From Archivesica marissinica (taxonomy: Eukaryota; Mollusca; Bivalvia; Venerida; Vesicomyidae), in contig CM026400.1 in NCBI GenBank assembly GCA_014843695.1, positions 47,990,221-48,054,220 on the forward strand: DNA of 64,000 nt. Reading direction: 5' to 3'. Under the pieces are notes generated by a model that worked only from the letters and a program-made list of their open reading frames with translations, searched no databases and was not told the origin of the DNA. The stretch's first letter is position 1, and the number at the start of each line of letters is the position of its first letter. Below, in pieces: positions 55,111 to 64,000 of this stretch. The position numbers and the translations under genes were made by a program.

Positions 55111-58100
55111 ATGTTTATAGGGGTGTGTTTATAGGGATGTGTGTTTATAGGGGTGTATGTTTATAGGGGTGTGTATAGGGATGTGTGTTTATAGGGGTGT
55201 GTGTTTATAGGGGTTTGTGTTTATAGGGGTGTGTTTATAGGGTTGTGTGTTTATAGGGGTGTATGTTTATAGGGGTGTGTTTATAGGGATGTGTGTTTAT
55301 AGGGGTGTGTTTATAGGGGTGTGCTAATAGGGGTGTGTTTATAGGGATGTGTGTTTATTATGGGTGTGTTTATGTGTTTATAGGGGTGTGTTTATAGGGT
55401 GTGTTTATAGGGGTGTGTTTATAGGGTGTGTTTATAGGGGTGTGTTTATAGGGATGTGTGTTTATAGGGGTGTATGTTTATAGGGGTGTGTATAGGGATG
55501 TGTGTTTATAGGGGTGTGTGTTTATAGGGGTTTGTGTTTATAGGGGTGTGTTTATAGGGTTGTGTGTTTATAGGGGTGTATGTTTATAGGGGTGTGTTTA
55601 TAGGGATGTGTGTTTATAGGGGTGTGTTTATAGGGGTGTGCTAATAGGGGTGTGTTTATAGGGATGTGTGTTTATTAGGGGTGTGTTTATGTGTTTATAG
55701 GGGTGTGTTTATAGGGTGTGTTTATAGGGGTGTGTTTATAGGGTGTGTTTATAGGGGTGTGTTTATAGGGGTGTGTGTTTATAGGGGGTGGTGTTTATAG
55801 GGGTGTGTGTTATAGGGGTGTGTGTTATAGGGGTGTGTTTATAATGTGTTATGTGTGTGTATATGGGTGTATGTTTATAGGGGTGTGTTTATAGGGGTGT
55901 GTTTATAGGGGTGTGTTTGGTGTGTTTATAGTGTTTATGGTGTGTTTATAGGGGTGTGTTTATAGGGTGTGTTATAGGGGTATTGGGTGTGTTTATAGGG
56001 TGTGTGTTTATAGGGGTGTGTTTTGGGTGTGTTTGGGTGTGTTTTGGGGGGTGTGTTTTGGGGTGTGTTGGGGTGTGTTTATAGGGGTGTGTGTTTATAG
56101 GGGGTGTTTTGGGGTGTGTTTGGGGGTTGTTTTGGGGTGGTGTGGTTTTGGGTGGTTTTTGGGTTGTGTTTTGGGGTGTTGTGGGTGGTGGGTGTGTTTG
56201 GGTGGTTTTGGGGTGTGTTTGGGTGTGTTTTGGGGTGTGTTTTGGGGGTGTTTTGGTGTGTTGGGTGTGTTTATAGGGTGTGTGTTTATAGGGGTGTGTT
56301 ATATAGGGTGTGTGTTTATAGGGATGTGTGTTTATAGGGGTGTGTGTTATAGGGTATGTTTTATAGGGGTGTGTGTTTATAGGGGTGTGTTTATAGGGTG
56401 TGTATTGGGGTGTGTTTATAGGGGTGTGTGTTATAGGGGTGTGTTTATAGGTGTTTATAGGGGTGTGTTTATAGGGGTGTGTGTGTTTATAGGTGGTGTG
56501 TGTTTATAGGGGGTGTGTGTTATAGGGGTGTGTTTATAGGGGTGTGTGTTATAGGTTGTGTGTGTTTATAGGGGTGTGTTATAGGGGTGTGTTTATAGGG
56601 GTGTGTGTTTATAGGGGTGTATGTTTTGTTTGTGTTTATAGGGGTGTGTGTTTATAATAGGGTGTGTGTTATAGTGGTGTGTTTATAGGGTGTGTGTTTA
56701 TAGGGGTGTTTATAGGTGTTTTGTGGGGTGTGTTTTGGGGTGTTTTGGGTGGTGTGTGTGTTTGGGGTGTGTTTTGTTTTGTGTGTTTGTGTGTTTGGTG
56801 TGTTTGGGTGTGTTTGGGGTGTGTTTATAGGGTGTGTGTTTATAGGGTGTGTGGTTTAGGTGGTTTGGGTGTGTGTTATGATAGGGGTGTGTTTATAGGG
56901 TGTGTGTTTATAGGGGTGGGGTGTGTGTTTATAGGGGTGTGTGTTATAGGGGGATGTGTGTTTTAGGGTGTGTTATAGGGGTGTGTGTTTATAGGTTTGG
57001 GGTGTGTTTGGGGTGGTTTATAGGGGTGTGTTTATAGGGGTGTGTTTATAGGTGTTTTGTGTGTTTATAGGGGTGTGTGTTTATAGGGGTGTGTTTTGGT
57101 TGGGTGTTTGGGGTGTTGTTTTGGGTTGTTTTGGGTGTGTTTTGGGGTGTTTTGGGGTGTGTTTGGGGTGTTGTTTGGGGTGTGTTTGGGTGTGTTTATA
57201 GTGGTTTATGGGTGTGTTTATAGGGTGTGTGTTTATATAGGGTGTGTGTTTATAGGGGTGTGTGTTTATAGTGTGTTTTGGTGTGTTTATAGGGGTGTGT
57301 TTATAGGGTGTGTGTTTATAGGGGTGTGTTTATAGGGTGTGTTTATAGGGGTGTATGTTTATAGGGGTGTGTATAGGGATGTGTGTTTATAGGGGTGGTG
57401 TGTGTTTATAGGGGTGTGTTTATAGGGGTGTGTTTATAGGGTTGTGTGTATAGGGGTGTGTTTAGGGGTGTGTTTATAGGGGGTGTGTTTATAGGGGTGT
57501 GTTTATAGGGGTGTGTTTATAGGGGTGTGTTTATAGGGTGTGTTTATAGGGTGTGTGTTTATAGGGTGTGTTTATATTTATAGGGTGTGTTTATATGTTT
57601 ATAGGGGTGTGTTTATAGGGGTGTGTTATAGGGGTGTGTTTATAGGTGTGTTATAGGGGTGTGTTTATAGGGGTGTGTTTATAGGGGTGTGTGTTTATAG
57701 GGGTGTGTTTATAGGGGTGTGTTTATAGGGGTGTGTTTATAGGGGTGTGTTTATAGGGGGTGTGTTTATAGGGGTGTGTGTTATATAGGGGTGTGTTTAT
57801 AGTTTATAGGGGTGTGTGTTTATATGGTGTGTTTATAGGGTGTGTGTTTATAGGGTGTGTTTATAGGGGTGTGTGTTTATAGGGGTGGTTTATAGGGTGT
57901 GTTATAGGGGTGTGTTGTGTTTATAGGGGTGTGTGTTTATAGGGGTGTGTTTATAGGGGTGTGTTTATAGGGTGTGTTTATAGGGGTGTGTTTTGTTATG
58001 GGGTGTGTTTATAGGGATGTGTTTATGTGGTATGTGTTTATAGTGGGTGTGTGTTTATAGGGGTGTGTGTTTATAGGGGTGTTTATGTTTATAGGGGTGT

Positions 58101-60020
58101 GTGTTTATAGGGGTGTGTGTTTATAGGGGTGTGTTTATAGGGGTGTGTGTTTATATGTGTTTATGGGGGTGTGTGTTTATAGGGGGTGTTATTGTGTTAT
58201 GTTTATAGGGGTGGTGTTTATAGGGGTGTGTTTATAGGGGGTGTGTTTATAGTGGGTGTGTGTTTATAGGGGTGTGTGTTTATAGGGGTGTGTTTATAGG
58301 GGTGTGTGTTTATAGGGGGTGTGTGTTTATAGGGGTGTGTTTATAGGGTGTGTGTTTATAGGGGTGTGTTTATAGTGGGTGTGTTTATAGGGGTGTGTTT
58401 TAGGGGTGTTGTTTATAGGGGTGTGTTTATAGGGGGTGTTTATATGTGTGTTTATAGGGGTGTTATAGGGTGTGTTTATAGGGGTGTGTTTATAGGGGTG
58501 TGTTTATAGGGATGTGTGTTTATAGGGGTGTGTGTTTATAGGGGTGTATGTTTATAGGGGTGTGTTTATAGGGGTGTGTTTATAGGGGTGTGTGTTATAG
58601 TGGTGTGTGTTTATAGTGGTGTGTGTTTATAGTGGGTGTGTTTATAGTGGTGTGTGTTTATAGTGGTGTGTTATAGGGGTGTGTGTTATAGGGGGTGTTA
58701 ATAGGGGTGTGTGTTAATAGGGGTGTGTGTTATAGGGGTGTGTTTATAATGGTGTGTGTTTATAGTGGTGTGTGTTTATAGTGGTGTGTGTTTATAGTGG
58801 GGTGTGTTTATAGTGGTGTGTGTTTATAGTGGTATGTGTTTATAGTGGGGTGTGTTTATAGTGGTGTGTGTTTATAGTGGTATGTGTTTATAGTGGTGTG
58901 TGTTTATAGTGGTGTGTGTTTATAGTGGTGTGTGTTTATAGGGGTGTGTGTTTATAGGGGTGTATGTTTATAGGGTGTGTTTATAGGGGTGTGTGTTTAT
59001 AGTGGGTGTGTTTATAGGGGTGTGTGTTTATAGGGGTGTATGTTTATAGTAGGGTGTGTTTATAGGGGTGTATGTTTATAGGGGTGTGTTTATAGGGGTG
59101 TGTAGGGTGTGTTATAGGGGTGTGTTTATATGGGGTGTGTTTATAGGGGTGTGGTTATAGGGGTGTGTTTATAGTGGGTGTGTTTATAGGGGTGTGTGTT
59201 AATAGGGGTGTGTTTATAGGGGTGTGTATATAGGGGTGAGTTTATAGGGGTGTGTGTTTATAGGGGTGTATGTTAATAGGGGTGTGTTTATTGGGGTGTG
59301 TTTATAGGTGTGTGTGTGTTTATAGGGGTGTATGTTTATAGGGGTGTGTTTATAGGGGTGTGTTTATTTGGGGTGTTTATAGGGATGTGTGTTTATAGGG
59401 GTGTATGTTTATAGGGGTGTATGTTTATAGGGGTGTGTTTATAGGGGTGTGTTTATAGGGATGTGTGTTTATAAGGGTGTGTGTTTATAGGAGTGTATGT
59501 TTATAGGGGTGTGTTTATAGGGGTGTGTTTATAGGGGTGTGTGTATAGTGGTGTGTGTTTATAGTGGTGTGTGTTTATAGTGGTGTGTGTTTATAGTGGT
59601 GTGTGTTTATAGTGGTGTGTTTATAGTGGTGTGTTTTTATAGTGGTGTGTGTTTATAGTGGTGTGTGTTTATAGTGGTGTGTGTTTATAGGAGTGTGTTT
59701 ATAGGGATGTGTGTTTATAGTGGGTGTGTTTATAGGGGTGTGTGTTTATAGTGGGTGTGTTTATAGGGGTTTGTGTTAATAGGGGTGTGTTTGTAGGGGT
59801 GTGTTTATAGGGGTTTGTGTTAATATGGGTGTGTTTGTAGGGGTGTGTTTATAGGGGTGTGTTTATGGGGATGTGTGTTTATAGTGGGTGTGTTTATAGG
59901 GGTGTGTGTTTATAGGGGTGTGTTTATAAGGGTGTGTGTTTATAGGGGGTTTGTTTATAGTGGGTGTGTTTATTGTGGGTGTGTTTATAGTGGGTGTGTT
60001 TATAGGGGTGTGTTTATAGG
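55111..60020. repeat. G/T-rich, nearly C-free minisatellite, right part
   Basis: About 4.9 kb of GGGGTGTGTTTATA and variants (GGGGTGTGTGTTTATA; GTGGTGTGTGTTTATA around 58.6-59.7 kb). At 56.03-57.2 kb a subregion lacks the ATA and reads TTTTGGGGTGTG. C is almost absent from the plus strand. A direct repeat of about 300 bp within the array is visible (55130-55440 versus 55440-55750). Long plus-strand frames (Gly/Val/Cys/Phe-rich) are artefacts. Confidence 0.96.
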
Positions 60021-60024
60021 TATG

Positions 60025-60130
60025 ATCACCGACCAACCGCAAGCCAGCTGGATAGCTGCCTTCACACCCCTATATTCAAACCTACGGCAGTGAGTGGTAA
60101 GTGACCATAACCACTCTGCCACGGATGCCA
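60025..60130 (-). mobile_element. tRNA-like SINE head fragment
   Basis: On the minus strand GGCATCCGTGGCAGAGTGG fits an acceptor plus A box. GTAGGTTTGAATATAG is a weak B box. It abuts the G/T array. Confidence 0.45.
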
Positions 60131-60646
60131 CATATAACACATGCTACTGTTAAAGTGTTTGGGTGCCGATGTGGTTACAGTGTTTACTCCTCAAATGATA
60201 TTGAAATTGTACCCATTGAAATTACATTTTATGGGCTGTTCTTTTGACGTGGCCTGTAAGATTTCACGTTTCACTACATTCTGGATTAGATAAATGGGGG
60301 GGGGGGTCAGGACAGAGGGGAGGGAGTGCGGGGTGCAATGGTACCTCATATCATCTGGTTGACCACGTGTGCCAAGTTATTTGAATATCCTACAATGAAT
60401 GGTTAGCTGATGCTGTTGACAACTTCAATATATCAAACATTGTCTTTTGTTCGTATTTCTTTAACATGACACGGTTGCTTCATCTGGAGAACATTTGTAC
60501 CGATTTATTCCACAATCCATGACAAATCTACAGAGCAGACGTGACCTATATCCCAATATATAGGTTTGACCTTGACATTTGAGCTTACACTATGTTCAGA
60601 TTGCTGTACATGGAAGTCTAATAAAGAGCAGGTCTTATAATTTCCG
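60131..60646. other. unassigned sequence
   Basis: There is no gene. G run at about 60296-60306. Confidence 0.4.
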
Positions 60647-60738
60647 TGGAAGTCATGATAGTGCAGTTGTGGTGTGTTCGCTTCATGTGCGAAAGGACCG
60701 GAGTTCGCGCCCAGCTGTAGCAGTTACGATTGTGCCCT
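60647..60738 (+). mobile_element. Leu-like SINE, head only
   Basis: TGGAAGTCATGATAGTGCAG, anticodon arm TTCGC..TTCATGT..GCGAA (loop changed from CAG to CAT), B-box-like GAGTTCGCGCCC. It stops where the 46-bp array starts. Confidence 0.75.
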
Positions 60739-61345
60739 CTTGTTTTAATGTCGTAGGACTTTAATATAACCAAAATGAGTGCCTCTTGTTTTAATATAAT
60801 GGGACTTTAATATAACCAAAATGTGTACATCTTGTTTCAATGTTATGGGACTTTAATATAACCAAAATGTGTACATCTTGTTTCAATGTTCGTGACTTTA
60901 ATATAACCAAAATGTGTACATCTTGTTTCAATGTTATGGGACTTTAATATAACCAAAATGTGTACATCTTGTTTCAATGTTATGGGACTTTAATATAACC
61001 AAAATGTGTACATCTTGTTTCAATGTTATGGGACTTTAATATAACCAAAATGTGTACATCTTGTTTCAATGTTATGGGACTTTAATATAACCAAAATGTG
61101 TACATCTTGTTTCAATGTTATGGGACTTTAATATAACCAAAATGTGTACATCTTGTTTCAATGTTATGGGACTTTAATATAACCAAAATGTGTACATCTT
61201 GTTTCAATGTTATGGGACTTTAATATAACCAAAATGAGTACCTCTTCTTTCAATGTTTCTGGACTTTAATATAACCAAAATGAGTACCTCTTCTTTCAAT
61301 GTTTCTGGACTTTAATATAACCAAAATGAGTACCTCTTGCTTCAG
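60739..61345 (+). repeat. 46-bp minisatellite, about 13 copies
   Basis: The unit has TCTTGTTTCAATGTTATGGG, then ACTTTAATATAACCAAAATG and TGTACA. It starts exactly at the cut end of a Leu-like SINE. Confidence 0.94.
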
Positions 61346-61688
61346 TACTCCATTTGGGCATTCTCTCAGAAAATCTCTGTACCTGTAAAAAATATATACA
61401 ATACTGTTTAAACACTATCGTGACATCATACCTTTGTACCAATATTACTAATATTGGACTGCTGTCAAAAGTATTATATTAAATCCTACGCGTACATGTG
61501 CGAAATTAACAAATTTAATTATTATTATCTGGTTACGTAAGTGTGTGTTTAAAATAAGATATAGGACTCAAACGGATCAAATATGTAAACTATTGGTACT
61601 GTCTTCGGCGCAACGCACCTCGCCCAGTCCAATATTTTACATATTGGATCGTTTTCGGCTTATTCCTATATATACCTGACAATATACT
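61346..61688. other. unassigned AT-rich sequence
   Basis: I see no gene or clear repeat here. Confidence 0.4.
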
Positions 61689-61938
61689 CCCAGCAAACAT
61701 TTGACGTTGTATAGACGTTGCATAGACGTCAGACCCCAACGTTGGATTAACGTTAGATATTGGTTGTTTTTGCAAACTGGATAGACGTCAGAATACCAAC
61801 GTTTATCCAACGTCGTAACAACATTGTAACCTGACGTTGTATGGATGTCGGGGGTCCGACGTTGGATAGACGTTGGATAATGGTCACCGACGTCGCGACC
61901 AAATTCCAACGTTGGTATGACGTCAGGTGTTTGCTGGG
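61689..61938. mobile_element. TIR element with internal ACGTTGGA palindromes
   Basis: CCCAGCAAACA at the left and its exact complement TGTTTGCTGGG at the right. The 250-bp interior holds many inverted and direct copies of CCAACGTTGG, TAGACGTTG and GACGTC. The superfamily is not assigned and no target duplication was found. Confidence 0.75.
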
Positions 61939-62261
61939 CTCCGTCTACCAAAATACACTGCCTGTTAAAGTGATGTACGCGCGGATGAGAGGAACAGTGT
62001 ATATACTACTTATGATTGCTTTCCTCGTGCTACATGATAAACTCACTTGTAGCTGTTCTAACTGGCTATCATATATGCAGTGTACATTTTGAGGCCCTGA
62101 CAGATTAATTGTATAACATAACTTTATGGGCGTTTATATATACCATATTAGTCTTAGCAATTAATTGATTATCGATAACTCTGCCAGGGCCTCAATTTGT
62201 TATTAGTGGCAGGTAATTAAATATAACAGTAAAACCCATGTATTGCTGTGAGTTCACCTGC
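61939..62261. other. unassigned sequence
   Basis: I see no gene or clear repeat here. Confidence 0.4.
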
Positions 62262-62341
62262 CAGAATCGTTACGAGCCGGCTCATCAGGATCTACACTTT
62301 TTGTAAGCCTATTTAGAGGTCTGTAGTGTTGAAAGGGTTAA
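62262..62341 (+). mobile_element. TTAA MITE family A, right third
   Basis: GAGCCGGCTCATCAGGATCT, then GTAGTGTTGAAAGGGTTAA. The left part is missing. Confidence 0.75.
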
Positions 62342-62589
62342 AGCTGTATTTATAAGTGGACTGAGATTTTGACCCCAGTGACCTCATTTGAACACATGTG
62401 GTAAAGGTTATTCTAAGGATACAGACCAAATTTGCAAACAGTTCCATGGGGGGGGGGCTCCTTACGCTCGATATATGGGTGGGCACCATTACGATATGAA
62501 GTGTCCGGGGATATCCCCCCCAAGAAGACTTTGACGCTGAGGCATTTAAGCCACGAGAAATAAGGAACATATTTGTTTGTTTGTTTTTT

Positions 62590-62820
62590 CGTGTTTTACG
62601 CCTTCTTCAGCACCATTTTGGGCTATATCGCCGATGGGCAGTTTATCTAACAACAACTTTCCTGGACAGCTTCCAGTGGTTAACCAGTACTTGGTGCTGC
62701 AGCACCAACCTCCGTAAGAAACTGCCACATTGTTCATATAAGTGAGACACGGCCTGAGTGGGGCTCGAACCAGAGACCATCATGATGACAGGTTGCAGTG
62801 GTATACAAAACTCAGCGAAC
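62590..62820 (-). mobile_element. Long-tailed tRNA SINE, head truncated
   Basis: The body matches 26169-26440 with more divergence (GCTATATCGCCGATGGG). It ends at CTCAGCGAA, before the A box. Confidence 0.8.
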
Positions 62821-62883
62821 CGGACATTGTACTGTTCTGAAACTCTACGATTAGATATTAACAAGTGATGAAAGACCGACTTA

Positions 62884-63352
62884 TTTTCATATTCGATGGG
62901 TGTCGCTGCGCATCATGCACCTTCATCCCTTACCCGTATTATTTTATTGCATTTTACGCATTTTCATATTCGATGGGTGTCGCTGCGCATCATGCACCTT
63001 CATCCCTTACCCGTATTATTTTATTGCATTTTACGCATTTTCATATTCGATGGGTGTCGCTGCGCATCATGCACCTTCATCCCTTACCCGTATTATTTTA
63101 TTGCATTTTACGCATTTTCATATTCGATGGGTGTCGCTGCGCATCATGCACCTTCATCCCTTACCCGTATTATTTTATTGCATTTTACGCATTTTCATAT
63201 TCGATGGGTGTCGCTGCGCATCATGCACCTTCATCCCTTACCCGTATTATTTTATTGCATTTTACGCATTTTCATATTCGATGGGTGTCGCTGCGCATCA
63301 TGCACCTTCATCCCTTCCCCGTAATATTTTATTGCATTTTACGCATTTTCAT
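62884..63352 (+). repeat. 77-bp minisatellite, 6 copies
   Basis: The unit has TTTTCATATTCGATGGGTGT, CGCTGCGCATCATGCACCTT and CATCCCTTACCCGTATTATT. The first five copies are identical by eye. Since 77 is not a multiple of three, all three plus frames are open and read the same 231-bp cycle in turn. Confidence 0.96.
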
Positions 63353-63400
63353 ATTTTCAATGATTGAAGAAAATGTAGCCATTGCATATATGAAGCTAAG

Positions 63401-63648
63401 TCCGATTAACGCAGTGGTTAGCACGCTCGTTTCTCACCAATGCATCCCGGGTTCGATCCTCGGATCGGGAAGTATGTGAGATGGTACGGTGGTCGCTAGA
63501 TCGGACAGGTGGGTTTTATCCGGGTACTCCGGTTTCCTCCCACACGAATGACCACATTTGCGCTTTCATCCGCGCCAACGAGAGTGATTAATATAAGTTG
63601 TTAAAGCTTGTTGCGCGATCGTTGTAAAATAAATACAGTTTAAACTAG
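63401..63648 (+). mobile_element. Glu-like SINE with 9-bp target duplication
   Basis: GAAGCTAAG (63392-63400) and GAAGATAAG (63649-63657). The head is TCCGATTAACGCAGTGGTTA, with CTCACC anticodon region and B box GGGTTCGATCC; the tail is complete. Confidence 0.88.
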
Positions 63649-63657
63649 GAAGATAAG

Positions 63658-64000
63658 CAACCAAATTCATAAGAATAAGTCCCTCTCAGTTGATAGTCAT
63701 TCACGCAGTGACATCATTTGACTTTGGTAGAGGTCATTGAGGCTACATACCAAATTTGGAAACTTTCCTACAATGTTTCATGAATACTATTGGTGACAGA
63801 TACCAGATGATCTCTCTCATCATAATATCATATGCATACACGTGAACTCTCTTGGCGTGAGTCTTCCGAATTCAACCCAACTCCCGCATCCCACGATCGG
63901 GAGAACAAATATACCCGATTGGTTTCTCTATGTTGGGGGACTACGAATTTCGTATAATCGCGTAATTAGTCCTTTTTTAAGAAATCACTTCAACACTTGG
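63658..64000. other. unassigned sequence
   Basis: I see no gene or clear repeat here. Confidence 0.4.

Noticed and set aside
56030..57200. Telomeric DNA (TTTTGGGG-like)
   Set aside because: It is a degenerate variant of the surrounding 14-bp units, not a uniform telomere repeat; metazoan telomeres are normally TTAGGG.
55967..57335. Gly/Val/Cys/Phe-rich proteins
   Set aside because: Frames of the G/T array, which lacks C and so rarely forms stops in some frames.

Overview
This is eukaryotic nuclear DNA. There are no operons or bacterial gene spacing. It carries one spliced gene, non-LTR retrotransposons (LINEs), several tRNA-derived SINE families, TIR-type DNA elements and very large tandem arrays. 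The density of SINEs, TTAA-flanked elements and minisatellites suits a lophotrochozoan, most likely a marine bivalve. That assignment is inference from repeat style and LINE types, not from a marker gene.

Layout. 1-1.2 kb: a 27-bp minisatellite and a 51-bp triplication. 1.2-17.5 kb: the only convincing host gene, two coding exons (1227-1915 and 16376-16958) joined by a 14.46-kb intron in exact reading phase. About 10.2 kb of that intron is one 29-bp satellite (2818-13064) with a higher-order repeat near 2.1-2.5 kb. 17-22.5 kb: short TIR elements with internal tandem repeats, plus SINEs. 22.5-25.1 kb: a 24-bp array. 25-28.8 kb: SINEs and a 5'-truncated LINE. 28.8-34.1 kb: a nearly complete I-group LINE on the minus strand, ORF1 and ORF2 both lightly broken. 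34.7-51.3 kb: more minisatellites (55, 57, 44, 59 and about 195 bp), TTAA elements, LINE fragments and many SINEs, several with clear target-site duplications. 51.4-60.0 kb: a G/T-rich, almost C-free array of 14-16-bp units, split by a full-length RTE-like LINE with an intact 988-codon ORF (51992-55110). 60-64 kb: 46-bp and 77-bp arrays, a TIR element and SINEs.

How the parts relate. The LINEs supply the kind of machinery that could mobilise the SINEs. Two SINE families with different tRNA heads (Leu-like and Glu-like) share one 3' tail, which points to a shared LINE partner. Many minisatellites lie inside TIR elements (31, 55, 90 and 119 bp) or are amplified from their ends (55 bp at 34.9 kb), so DNA-element termini look like a main source of tandem arrays here. 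The most biologically interesting item is the repeat-protein gene that must be spliced across the satellite. No new defence or enzymatic system is evident.
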